DNA from: a bacterium
GTDB lineage: Bacteria; Pseudomonadota; Gammaproteobacteria; Burkholderiales; Burkholderiaceae_C
Reading direction: 5' to 3'
Length of the DNA stretch: 64,000 bases
Assembly (NCBI GenBank): GCA_030824555.1
Contig: JAVBXK010000047.1
Coordinates: 1 to 64,000 of the forward strand
The number at the start of each line of letters is the position of its first letter. The first letter of the stretch is position 1. The position numbers were made by a program, and so were the translations under genes. This document shows, piece after piece, positions 8,937 through 17,366 of the stretch. A model generated the notes under the pieces. It was not told the origin of the DNA. It saw only the letters and a program-made list of their open reading frames with translations, and ran no database searches.

Positions 8937-10616
8937 ATGAACCGACCGAAAAGACGCGAACCTGACTTGCTGGACTGCACCGCTTTGGTGGTGGACGGAA
9001 ACGCCATATCGCGGGGTGTCATCCTGCAGCAGCTGCGCGACTTCGGCATGACGGCGGTGGAAGCCGCCAATCGCCCCCTTGAAGCGCGCAGCAAGCTGGA
9101 GACCAAGCCCTTTGAAATCGTGCTGTGCGAACAGCGCTTCCCGGACACTGACTACACGGGCCAGGAGTTGCTGGACGACCTGCGTCGGGCACAAATCTTG
9201 CCCTATGGCACGGTGTTCGTGATGCTGACGGCCGAGGCCACCTACGCGCAGGTGTCGGAGGCGGCTGAATCTGCCCTGGACAGCTACCTGCTCAAACCAC
9301 ACACCGCTGGTGGTCTGTTGGAAAGGCTGAAACACGCCCATCAACGAAAAGTGCAGCTGGCAGATATTTTTGAAGCCATCGAAGCGGGCGACTTCGGCAC
9401 CGCCATCCAACACTGTCTGACGCGTTATCGCGCGCGCGCGCAGTACTGGTTGTTCGCCGGGCGTGTGGCCGCCGAGCTGTTGATGCGCGAAGGCAAGCCC
9501 GACGAGGCCGGCGACCTGTACCGAAGCATCGCAGCCCAGCAGCCCCTGCCTTGGGCACGACTGGGTGTCGCACGCTCGCAACTGGAGGCGTCCAAACCCA
9601 ACGAAGCGCTGTCGAGTCTGGAGCTGCTGGCCAAAGACCAACCTGCTTTTGCCGACACGTTTGACGTGCTGGTGCGTCTGCACCTGGACAACAGCCAACC
9701 GGCTGCGGCACTGGAGGCGGCCAAGCGCGCAGCCGACATCACCCCAGGCTCAGTGGACCGCCTTCAACGCTACGGCATGCTGGCGTACTACCAGGGCGAC
9801 TTTGCCGAAGCAGCCCGTGCGCTGGACCGCGCAACGCTGCTGGGGCTCACATCCAAGCTGTACGACGCGCAGTGCCTGATGCTGCTCACCTTTGCGCGCC
9901 TGCAACTCAAAGATGCCCAGGGCATCAAGCGCTGCACCGATCAAATTCAAAAGCTGATGGAGCGCCAGGAAAACCCGCCCCGGCTGGTGCGTTTCAAGGC
10001 CATGGCGAACACCTTGCTGCTGCTGGCCAACAAGCAACTGGCGGCAGTGGTCGAAGAGGTCAAAGTGCACGCACAGGAACTCCGCTCACCTGCGTTTGAT
10101 GTGGAGGCGGCCTGCAACTTCCTCGCGCTGATCAGCGAAATTGGCCGATCGGAACTGTCGCTTGAAGTGGCAGATGAATGGGTGAACACCCTTGCACAGC
10201 GCTTTTGCACCAGCAGCAGCCTGACCGATCTGCTGGCCAACGCCGCCGCACGCCACCCGCCGTATGCAGCGGCTGTGCGGGCGGGCTACCAGCGCATCGG
10301 TGCCATCGCGCAAGTGGCCATGGCCCTCACCATTGCGGGCAAGCCTGCCGACACCGTGAAGACGCTGCTCAGCCAATGCGACACCACCCTCAACCTCAAG
10401 CTGATGGAAACCGCCCGGCTCACGCTGGAGCGCCACCGTGCCCGCATACCGGACGCCGATGCACTGGAGCCCGATATCCAGGCCCGGTTGGCACTGTTCA
10501 CCCCATCGTGCGTGACCCCGCCCATGGGGCAGGCCAAGGGCCGCTCTGCAGGCGGACTGAAACTGCGCACGGCCAAAGAAGCACCCGCAGCCAAACCCAG
10601 CGTGCAAGTGGACTGA
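8937..10616 (+). CDS. Degenerate receiver domain with TPR repeats
   Basis: This 559-residue soluble protein has an N-terminal response-regulator receiver (residues about 12-130) and then a long helical, TPR-like region (LFAGRVAAELLMREGKPDEA, LGVARSQLEASKPNEALSSL and similar units). In the receiver the switch Thr (VFVMLT) and the Lys (YLLKP) are present. The phosphoacceptor Asp is replaced by Glu in EIVLCEQRFP, and only one of the N-terminal acidic pair remains (VVDGN). Receiver-TPR proteins include VieB, which acts on the EAL protein VieA in Vibrio cholerae. The position here, divergent from a cyclase/EAL operon and convergent with another GGDEF-EAL gene, suggests a similar partner role. That is inference. 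The start ATG 8937 begins directly before the receiver fold. Confidence 0.85.
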   Translation: MNRPKRREPDLLDCTALVVDGNAISRGVILQQLRDFGMTAVEAANRPLEARSKLETKPFEIVLCEQRFPDTDYTGQELLDDLRRAQILPYGTVFVMLTAEATYAQVSEAAESALDSYLLKPHTAGGLLERLKHAHQRKVQLADIFEAIEAGDFGTAIQHCLTRYRARAQYWLFAGRVAAELLMREGKPDEAGDLYRSIAAQQPLPWARLGVARSQLEASKPNEALSSLELLAKDQPAFADTFDVLVRLHLDNSQPAAALEAAKRAADITPGSVDRLQRYGMLAYYQGDFAEAARALDRATLLGLTSKLYDAQCLMLLTFARLQLKDAQGIKRCTDQIQKLMERQENPPRLVRFKAMANTLLLLANKQLAAVVEEVKVHAQELRSPAFDVEAACNFLALISEIGRSELSLEVADEWVNTLAQRFCTSSSLTDLLANAAARHPPYAAAVRAGYQRIGAIAQVAMALTIAGKPADTVKTLLSQCDTTLNLKLMETARLTLERHRARIPDADALEPDIQARLALFTPSCVTPPMGQAKGRSAGGLKLRTAKEAPAAKPSVQVD

Positions 10617-10652
10617 TCCCCCGCCCCGGCAAAGCGACCGTTTCCCCCTCGC

Positions 10653-13622
10653 TTACCCGCCATCGGGAATGGCTGCGCCCCGGTCACTTTCAAGCAAAAG
10701 CGTGGACGCCAGTGCGGTAACCGGTGCGGGCCGCCCAAAAAGGTAGCCTTGGTAGTGGTGGCAGCCTTGCGCGGCAAGGCAATCGCGCTGAAATTGGGTT
10801 TCCACCCCTTCGGCAATCACCGCCAGGCCCAAGCTGTTGGCCAGCGCGACGATGGTGCGGACAATGACCGCATCGTTTGAATCGATCAGCAAGTCGCGCA
10901 CAAATGACTGGTCAATTTTCAGCTGATCAAGTGGCAGGCGCTTGAGGTATGACAGCGAAGAGTAGCCGGTACCGAAGTCATCGAGTGCAAACCCGATGCC
11001 ATGGGCCTTCAGCGCGATCATCTTGGGCACCATATCTTCAACGTTGTCCAGCAGCAGGCTCTCGGTCAGTTCGAGTTTGAGCTTGTGGGGGCTGGCACCT
11101 GTGGCCATCAGTATGGCCAGCACCTGTGCCACGAAATCGGGCTGTCGGCACTGGCGTGCACTGAGGTTGACTGCCACGCAGAGATGCGCCATGTTCGGGT
11201 CGTTCGCCCATTGCGCCAGCTGATGGCAGGCGGTCTCCAGTACCCAGCGGCCCAGCGGCAATATCAAGCCGGTTTCCTCCGCCAGCGAGATGAACTCACT
11301 GGGCTGTACCGGGCCTCGCAGCGGGTGTTGCCAACGCACCAGGGCTTCGACACCCACCACGGCACCAGTGCAATCGACCTGTGGTTGGTAGTGCAGAACA
11401 AACTGATGCTGGTCGACGGCGTCACGCAGCTCGGTTTCGAGCGCAGCCCGGAGGCTGACCACAGTGGCCATTTCCGGTGCGAAAAACCGCACGGTATTCC
11501 GGCCTGCCGCCTTGGCCTGGTACATGGCCAGGTCTGCACGTTTGAGCAGCTCTTGAACCGAAACGTCGTGATTCTGAAAAAACGTGATGCCGATACTGGG
11601 GCTGCAGCGGTGATCATGCGCTGCCAATTTGTACGGTTGGTTGAGTGCCGTGAGGATTTTCTGGCCAATGACCCTTGCTTGCTCGGTCGCTTCGTCTTCT
11701 TGCGGGCTCAGGTTTTCGAGCATCACCACAAACTCGTCGCCGCCCAGGCGAGCCACCGTGTCACCTTCACGCACACACAGCAGGAGCCGTTCAGCCACGG
11801 CTTGCAGCAAGATGTCGCCTTTGTCGTGCCCCAGCGTGTCGTTGAGGGTCTTGAAGTTATCCAGATCGATGAACAGCAACGCACCACTGCGGGCGCTGCG
11901 GGCCCCCCTGAAAAGGGCTTGCTGAAGGCGGTCCAGCAACAGACGGCGGTTCGGAAGGCTGGTCAGCGGGTCGTAGAAGGCCAAGTGCCTGATTTCGTTC
12001 TCGGCCTCCTTGCGCTGGGTGATGTCGGTCAGCGTTGACACGTAGTGAGAAATGTCCCCGCGGTCATCTTTGACCGCCGTGATGGTCAGCCATTCAGGGA
12101 AAATTTCGCCGCTTTTGCGGCGGTTCCAGATTTCGCCCTGCCAGGCACCTGTTTGCTCGATGCTTTCCCGCATGGCGGCATAAAACGCATCCCCGTGCCG
12201 CCCGGATCTGAGCAGGCTCGGTGTGCGTCCAACGGCATCTTCCGCTGAGTAGCCGGTGATGCCGCAAAAGCCCGGGTTGACCCGCAAGATGATGCCGTTG
12301 GCATCCGTGATGAACATGCCTTCCTGTGCTTCGAAGGCGGTTGCAGCGATGCGCAAGTCGGATTCAATTCGTTTTCTGTCGGTGATGTCCGAGAACACAC
12401 CCACATAGTTGAGCACTTGCCCCTCGCTCCCCCGCGAGGTCGCAACCGACAGCCATTGGGGGTAGACGCGGCCGTCTTTGGCACGGTTCCAGATTTCCCC
12501 TGACCACGTTCCAACGGTGCTGATCTCACGCCACATGGCCTGATAGAACAAGGCACCGTGGCGGCCTGACTTCAACAAACCGGCCATCTGTCCGACCGCC
12601 TCGGCGTGTGTGTAGCCTGTGATGCGTGTGAATGCCGGATTGACGGAGACGATCCGCCTGGCGGCATCGGCCACCATGACGCCCTCGGACATTTCGGCCA
12701 CGGCGCAACCGGCCAGCCGAAGCTGGTCCAGCGAGGCATGCAAGGCCTGGCGGGAATGCTGCAATTCGCCCATCAGCGCCTGGAAAGAGTCTCTCAGTTG
12801 CGCCAGTTCAAGCGGTTGCTCATCGGGCAAACAAATGCGCTCGTCGGGGTTGCGCCGCAAATCGTCGATGGCTTGTTGCAGGGCACGCAGAGGGAGGATG
12901 ATGGTGCGCAGCATCACCCACACCAGCAGACCAAACAGGACCAGCCACAGGCCGGTTTTGACCATGTTGATGCGAATCCTTTGCCAATAGGCGGCTTCGA
13001 ATTCGTCCATGTATATGCCGGACCCCATCACCCAACCCCAGGGCTCGAAGCGCTTGACAAACGACAACTTCGGATAGAGCTTCGGCGTGACACCCCCTTG
13101 GGCCAGGGGCTTGTACCAGTCATAGGTCACAAACCCCCTGCCCTCTGGCGAGGTGGCCACAGCGTTCATGGCGGAGAACAGGTTGTCACCCTTCAGGGGT
13201 TGAAATTCGCCGGTCGAGCCCGCTCGGCTGGAGGTGGCGCGCGCGAATTCAGGCGAGTCAAGCGCCGCGCTTTCCAGTGCAGGGAGGGTCGGGTGCATCA
13301 CCATGTGGGCCACGGGTTGGGCGAGGTCGTGAATCCAGAAATACTCACGCTCGCTGTACCGCAGGGGCCGAATCGCCTGAATCGCTTGCTGGCGGGCATC
13401 AGCATCGCTCAGGCGACCCGCGCGAGCCTCGGCTTCGTAGTGGATCAGTATGGAATGCGCCGTTTCGACCTGATGTTCGAGTTGCTGCTCCTTTTCGGCC
13501 CGCAGCCGCTGACCGTGGCGCATCATTTCGCTCAGGTTGTCCACGAGCACAGCCACGGAAAAAATGGCGACCAGAAGCCACAAACGGGTAGAAATCGGCA
13601 GTGATTTGAGGTTGCGCACCAT
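10653..13622 (-). CDS. sCache-PAS-PAS-GGDEF-EAL membrane receptor
   Basis: This 989-residue protein has TM1 at about 10-30 and a periplasmic single-Cache (sCache_2) domain with the marks REYFWIHD, MVMHPTLP and PWGWVMGSGIYMDEFE. TM2, a HAMP-like linker, two PAS domains, GGDEF and EAL follow. The GGDEF motif is intact with an REGD I-site. The EAL domain retains EALVRW, VNLSARQ, LELTES, DDFGTGYSSL, KIDQSFVRD, AEGVET and YQGY. A GTG 43 codons upstream extends the frame, but the ATG at 13622 directly precedes the signal-anchor helix and is preferred. It is paralogous in its sensor half to the cyclase at 23481-26252, which lacks EAL. It converges with the receiver-TPR gene (36 bp apart). Confidence 0.92.
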   Translation of the reverse strand: MVRNLKSLPISTRLWLLVAIFSVAVLVDNLSEMMRHGQRLRAEKEQQLEHQVETAHSILIHYEAEARAGRLSDADARQQAIQAIRPLRYSEREYFWIHDLAQPVAHMVMHPTLPALESAALDSPEFARATSSRAGSTGEFQPLKGDNLFSAMNAVATSPEGRGFVTYDWYKPLAQGGVTPKLYPKLSFVKRFEPWGWVMGSGIYMDEFEAAYWQRIRINMVKTGLWLVLFGLLVWVMLRTIILPLRALQQAIDDLRRNPDERICLPDEQPLELAQLRDSFQALMGELQHSRQALHASLDQLRLAGCAVAEMSEGVMVADAARRIVSVNPAFTRITGYTHAEAVGQMAGLLKSGRHGALFYQAMWREISTVGTWSGEIWNRAKDGRVYPQWLSVATSRGSEGQVLNYVGVFSDITDRKRIESDLRIAATAFEAQEGMFITDANGIILRVNPGFCGITGYSAEDAVGRTPSLLRSGRHGDAFYAAMRESIEQTGAWQGEIWNRRKSGEIFPEWLTITAVKDDRGDISHYVSTLTDITQRKEAENEIRHLAFYDPLTSLPNRRLLLDRLQQALFRGARSARSGALLFIDLDNFKTLNDTLGHDKGDILLQAVAERLLLCVREGDTVARLGGDEFVVMLENLSPQEDEATEQARVIGQKILTALNQPYKLAAHDHRCSPSIGITFFQNHDVSVQELLKRADLAMYQAKAAGRNTVRFFAPEMATVVSLRAALETELRDAVDQHQFVLHYQPQVDCTGAVVGVEALVRWQHPLRGPVQPSEFISLAEETGLILPLGRWVLETACHQLAQWANDPNMAHLCVAVNLSARQCRQPDFVAQVLAILMATGASPHKLKLELTESLLLDNVEDMVPKMIALKAHGIGFALDDFGTGYSSLSYLKRLPLDQLKIDQSFVRDLLIDSNDAVIVRTIVALANSLGLAVIAEGVETQFQRDCLAAQGCHHYQGYLFGRPAPVTALASTLLLESDRGAAIPDGG

Positions 13623-13948
13623 GACAAAACCGAAGCGAACTGCATGCCAAAATTTCAGTTTGGCAATGAGTGGCCCGTGATCCCTGCTTTCTTTTGAAGA
13701 GAATTTGTCCGGCAATGCACTGCGGGTAACCGGACTGCGTCGCTGGCACACCCGACAGATACGCTGGGTCAGATGCTACCCATTCATAAGCACATATCAA
13801 TATAGGTGGTAACCCTGCCCAATATGTGGGTATTGTGCACACCGAGCATGCCAAAACGCAGCCCATGCATGCGCACCGTGCCAGATGGGATCAGTTCATC
13901 GGGGATGAGTGCAAAAATGTCTGGCCTTGTCATGACATTTTTATGCAT

Positions 13949-13996
13949 AAAATAGCCTTCTATCGCTTTACACGAAAGCGCTAACAGCTATTAAAA
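13949..13996 (-). repeat. Dispersed palindromic repeat, copy 2
   Basis: Read on the minus strand this is AATAGCTGTTAGCGCTTT, CGTGT, AAAGCG and then a T-rich end. The core CGCTTT-ACACG-AAAGCG (13964-13980) matches the cores at 43181, 48986 and 50418. Confidence 0.65.
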
Positions 13997-14046
13997 CAGT
14001 ATTTTTCAGCTGTTTGCCATGACGCTTCCTGGCTCCACGTGCGCTG

Positions 14047-14080
14047 CACCACACGGCGGTTGCGCACCCGCCGTGTGGTG
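14047..14080. repeat. Perfect 13-bp inverted repeat (GC-rich hairpin)
   Basis: CACCACACGGCGG at 14047-14059 and its exact complement CCGCCGTGTGGTG at 14068-14080 are separated by 8 bases. No T-run follows on either side, so it does not look like a simple terminator. It is 17 bp from a second perfect hairpin. Confidence 0.75.
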
Positions 14081-14096
14081 CGCATGCCACCAAGCT

Positions 14097-14125
14097 TGCA
14101 CGGCATTTGCTAGAAATGCCGTGCA
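14097..14125. repeat. Perfect 12-bp inverted repeat, 5-base loop
   Basis: TGCACGGCATTT (14097-14108) pairs exactly with AAATGCCGTGCA (14114-14125) around the loop GCTAG. It lies about 160 bp before the rhodanese start and follows another perfect hairpin. It could be part of a structured 5' leader, a small RNA or a protein-binding site. Confidence 0.75.
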
Positions 14126-14282
14126 CACTGGGCTCCCTCGCAAAACGTGGGTGGGTGAGTGTGTCCGGTGCCTGTGGCACCCGTTTTTGTCACAGCAAGT
14201 GTCATGTCCGTGTGTCAGCTTTGTCTGCATGCGGTCACACATGTGTAGTTTTACAGACCGGCCACAAGAAAGGGAACCGACC

Positions 14283-14636
14283 ATGGCTGACACATCGTTT
14301 CTGCGCCTGCAACCCGAACAGGTCCACGCCTGGCTGGCGCAACGGCCCAACGCGTTGGTGCTGGACGCACGCGAAGCGCATCACCACGCTGTCAGCCACC
14401 TGGCGGGCTGCACCCGCCTGGATGGCCGCAACCACGAGCGCCTGCTGATGCGTGAACCCAAAAGCCGCCCGGTGCTGATCTACTGCTATCACGGCAATGC
14501 CAGCCAGACGTATGCCAGCATGTTCACCGACTTTGGGTTTACCGACGTGGCAGACCTGATCGGTGGCTGGGGTGCCATGGCCCGCGTGGCACCGGCCCAA
14601 CCTGAGCTGGCCAGGCAAACGGGTTCTGCCCCCTGA
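14283..14636 (+). CDS. Single-domain rhodanese, GlpE-like thiosulfate sulfurtransferase
   Basis: This 117-residue cytoplasmic protein consists of one rhodanese domain. It has the DAREAHHHAVSHLAG region of the N-terminal half and the active-site loop CYHGNAS, with the sulfur-carrying Cys in the GlpE-type loop length (CYHGNSS in E. coli). It should transfer sulfane sulfur from thiosulfate or another donor to an acceptor thiol or cyanide. The start at 14283 is supported by AAGGGA nine bases before. The frame is open upstream but carries no plausible protein. It is 51 bp before the PocR-GGDEF-EAL gene on the same strand and may share its transcript. A functional link to c-di-GMP is not evident. 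Confidence 0.88.
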   Translation: MADTSFLRLQPEQVHAWLAQRPNALVLDAREAHHHAVSHLAGCTRLDGRNHERLLMREPKSRPVLIYCYHGNASQTYASMFTDFGFTDVADLIGGWGAMARVAPAQPELARQTGSAP

Positions 14637-14687
14637 TCAGCTCCATGCCACCAGCCCTGGCACAACAGATGAACGGTACGGTTGAAG

Positions 14688-17366
14688 ATGAATCCCTCGA
14701 ACACACAAGCTACCCAGCCCGTGACATGGCACACCGGCCCGCTCAGCACTGACTTTGCACCGGGGCTGGCGCGCACCCGAGTGACCAACCTGGTGTCGGA
14801 CACCCCGCTGGCATCGCTGATTGACGTCGAAGCATTGCGCACCCTGCTGGACGACTTGACCCAGTTGGTGGGCATGCCCACCGCACTGCTTGATCTGGAG
14901 GGCAACATCATGCAGGCGGCCGGTTGGCAGCGGGCCTGCACGGCGTTTCACAGGGCAACGCCCAGCTCGTGTGCGAACTGCACCGAGAGTGACTTGTTCC
15001 TGGCCAGCCACCTCAAAGAGGGTGAATTCGTCGACTACAAGTGCAAGAACGGTCTGTGGGATGTGGTGACACCCGTTTTTGTCGGCACACATCACCTGGG
15101 CAATCTGTATTGCGGCCAGTTTTTCTACGACGACGACCAGATTGACGACGCCTACTTCACCGCCCAGGCCAAACGTTTTGGCTTCGATCCAGCCGACTAC
15201 CTGGCCGCCATCCACGACATGCCCCGCTTCAGCCGCGAACGCGTGCGCAGCGTGATGCGAATGATCGTTGGCCTGGCAGCCTACCTGTCTCACCTGTCGC
15301 TGACCAACCAGCAGTTGAGCGAAAGCCGCCGTCACATGGAAACCCTGCTCAACGCCTTGCCAGACCCTGTCTGGCTCAAAGACATGCAAGGTGTTTTCCA
15401 GGCCTGCAACCAAGCCTTCGAGCGCATGCTGGGTGCCACGGCGGAAGAGATCATTGGCAAGACCGATCATGACTTCCTGAGTGCTGAGCTGGCTGATTTT
15501 TTCCGCCAGAAAGACTGCGAAGCCATCGCAGCGGCCACCTCGAAAGTCAACGAAGAGTGGCTGAATCACGTCGAAAAGGGCAAAGCGGTGCTGCTTGAAA
15601 CGATCAAGACGCCCCTGCTTGATGTGAACGGAAAACCCATCGGTGTCCTGGGCATCGGCCGTGACATGACCGAACGCAAGCGGGCCGAGGACAACCTGCA
15701 CCTGATGTCGCGCGTGTTCTCCAACAGCGGCGAAGCCATCCTGATTGCAGACGCGAACAACCGGATCCTGGCCATCAACCGCGAGTTCACCCGGCTGACG
15801 GGCTACAGCGAAGAAGACGTCATCGGCAAAAATCCGCGCGTGCTCTCGGCGGGCAACACCCCGCGCGAGGTCTATCAGGAAATGTGGGCAGCGCTGGCCA
15901 AGCACGATCACTGGCAGGGCGAGCTGTGGGACCGGCGCAAGTCCGGCGAGCCGTACCCGAAACGGCTGTCCATTTCGATCGTCAGGGATGCTGCGGGGCA
16001 GGTTATCAACTACATCGGCAGTTTTGAAGACATCACCGACAGCAAGGCCGCGCAAGACAAGATCCGCCACCTGGCCCACCACGACCCCCTGACCGGCCTG
16101 CCCAACCGCTTCAGTCTGTACGAACGCATCGAACAGGGCATGGCCTTTGCCAGGCGTTTTGAAAAATCCCTGGCCGTCATGCTGATCGATCTGGATCATT
16201 TCAAACAGATCAACGACACGCTCGGGCACCCTGCCGGTGACCAGTTGCTGGTCCAGGTGGCCAAACGTCTGGAACACACTGTGCGTGACAGTGACATCGT
16301 CGCCCGGCTGGGGGGCGACGAATTTGTGGTGGTGCTGGCTGGCATCACAACGGTGGCGGATGCCGCCGAGATCGCCGGCAACATCGTGGAGAAGGTCTCC
16401 GCGCCCTACTCCATTGCAGGCAACGAGTTGCGTACCTCGCCCAGTGTGGGCATCTGCTTTTACCCGCAAGATGCCATCGATACCAGCGACCTCATCAAGA
16501 ACGCCGACATCGCCATGTACCACGCCAAGGCATCTGGCCGAGGCAACTACCAGTTCTACACCGAAAAAATGCGTGCTGACGTTGCACTGCGCGCCACGGC
16601 AGAACATGAGCTGACCCTTGCCCTGGAGCAGCGTCAGTTCACCCTGCACTACCAGCCGCAAATTGCACTGGACAGCGGCAAGGTCGTGGGTGTCGAGGCG
16701 CTCGTGCGTTGGCACCACCCGGAGCGCGGGCTGATTTACCCCGGCGACTTCATCGGGCTGGCCGAAGAAACCCGCCTGATCGTTCCCCTGGGGAAATGGG
16801 TGCTGGAGGAGGCTTGCCAGCAACTCCAGCGTTGGCACGCAGCGGGCTTGCCAGACCTGCACATGTCGATCAACCTGAGTGCCCTGCAGTTTCAGGACCG
16901 CCAACTGCCTGGGCTGATCAGGCAAACCGTGGCGCAATGCGGCTTCCCCGCCAGCCAACTGCATCTGGAAATCACCGAGTCCATGGCCATGCGCCACCCT
17001 GAGGAAAACATCTTGATGATGAAGGCCCTGACCGAAATCGGTGTCAACCTCGCGCTGGATGATTTCGGTACGGGTTATTCATCGCTTGCCTACCTCAAGC
17101 TGTTTCCGATCAGCACCGTCAAGATCGACCGCTCGTTCGTCAAAGATGTCGACACCGACGAAAACGATGCCGCCATTTGCGAAATGACCATGCTGCTGGC
17201 CAAACGGCTGGGCATGCGGGTGGTCGCCGAAGGCGTTGAAACCGACAGCCAACGCCGCTTCATGGCCGACATCGGGTGTCCTTGGCTGCAGGGTTACCTG
17301 TTCAGCAAGCCGCTCGCGGCAGACGCGGTCCTGACGTTCATTCAAAATTTTCAGCTCGACCACTGA
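14688..17366 (+). CDS. PocR-PAS-PAS-GGDEF-EAL protein
   Basis: This soluble protein of 892 residues has no membrane segment. Residues about 25-200 match the PocR ligand-binding domain, with its Cys pair in SSCANCTESD and the pattern LYCGQFFYDDDQ. PocR domains usually precede AraC regulators or kinases and bind small hydrocarbon-type ligands. Two PAS domains (about 215-335 and 340-465) lead to GGDEF (470-630), with RDSD and GGDEF intact. The EAL domain (640-885) has EALVRW, INLSALQ, LEITES, DDFGTGYSSL, KIDRSFVKD, AEGVET and LQGYLF. A TTG two codons upstream is an alternative start; ATG 14688 is preferred. Its last 16 bases overlap the 3' end of the convergent gene at 17351. Confidence 0.92.
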   Translation: MNPSNTQATQPVTWHTGPLSTDFAPGLARTRVTNLVSDTPLASLIDVEALRTLLDDLTQLVGMPTALLDLEGNIMQAAGWQRACTAFHRATPSSCANCTESDLFLASHLKEGEFVDYKCKNGLWDVVTPVFVGTHHLGNLYCGQFFYDDDQIDDAYFTAQAKRFGFDPADYLAAIHDMPRFSRERVRSVMRMIVGLAAYLSHLSLTNQQLSESRRHMETLLNALPDPVWLKDMQGVFQACNQAFERMLGATAEEIIGKTDHDFLSAELADFFRQKDCEAIAAATSKVNEEWLNHVEKGKAVLLETIKTPLLDVNGKPIGVLGIGRDMTERKRAEDNLHLMSRVFSNSGEAILIADANNRILAINREFTRLTGYSEEDVIGKNPRVLSAGNTPREVYQEMWAALAKHDHWQGELWDRRKSGEPYPKRLSISIVRDAAGQVINYIGSFEDITDSKAAQDKIRHLAHHDPLTGLPNRFSLYERIEQGMAFARRFEKSLAVMLIDLDHFKQINDTLGHPAGDQLLVQVAKRLEHTVRDSDIVARLGGDEFVVVLAGITTVADAAEIAGNIVEKVSAPYSIAGNELRTSPSVGICFYPQDAIDTSDLIKNADIAMYHAKASGRGNYQFYTEKMRADVALRATAEHELTLALEQRQFTLHYQPQIALDSGKVVGVEALVRWHHPERGLIYPGDFIGLAEETRLIVPLGKWVLEEACQQLQRWHAAGLPDLHMSINLSALQFQDRQLPGLIRQTVAQCGFPASQLHLEITESMAMRHPEENILMMKALTEIGVNLALDDFGTGYSSLAYLKLFPISTVKIDRSFVKDVDTDENDAAICEMTMLLAKRLGMRVVAEGVETDSQRRFMADIGCPWLQGYLFSKPLAADAVLTFIQNFQLDH

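Larger units (their letters stand above)
13623..14282. other. 660-bp gene-free region with four inverted repeats
   Basis: No coding region convinces me between the two divergent genes. The stretch holds, left to right: an inverted repeat AAAAATGTC...GACATTTTT (13913-13921 and 13934-13942), a copy of the dispersed family palindrome (13949-13996), and two strong hairpins (14047-14080 and 14097-14125). A good Shine-Dalgarno (AAGGGA) precedes the rhodanese start. Promoters for both flanking genes must lie here, but I cannot place them. A small RNA or a structured leader is possible. Confidence 0.6.

Noticed and set aside
11001-12038. 345-codon rightward open frame over the sCache-GGDEF-EAL gene
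   Set aside because: It is antisense to intact GGDEF and EAL motifs, with no ribosome-binding site or domain.
14637-16997. 786-codon open frame antisense to the PocR-GGDEF-EAL gene
   Set aside because: It is the mirror of a high-GC coding strand: no recognisable domain, His/Gly/Gln-rich composition, and it is fully covered by a protein with clear motifs.
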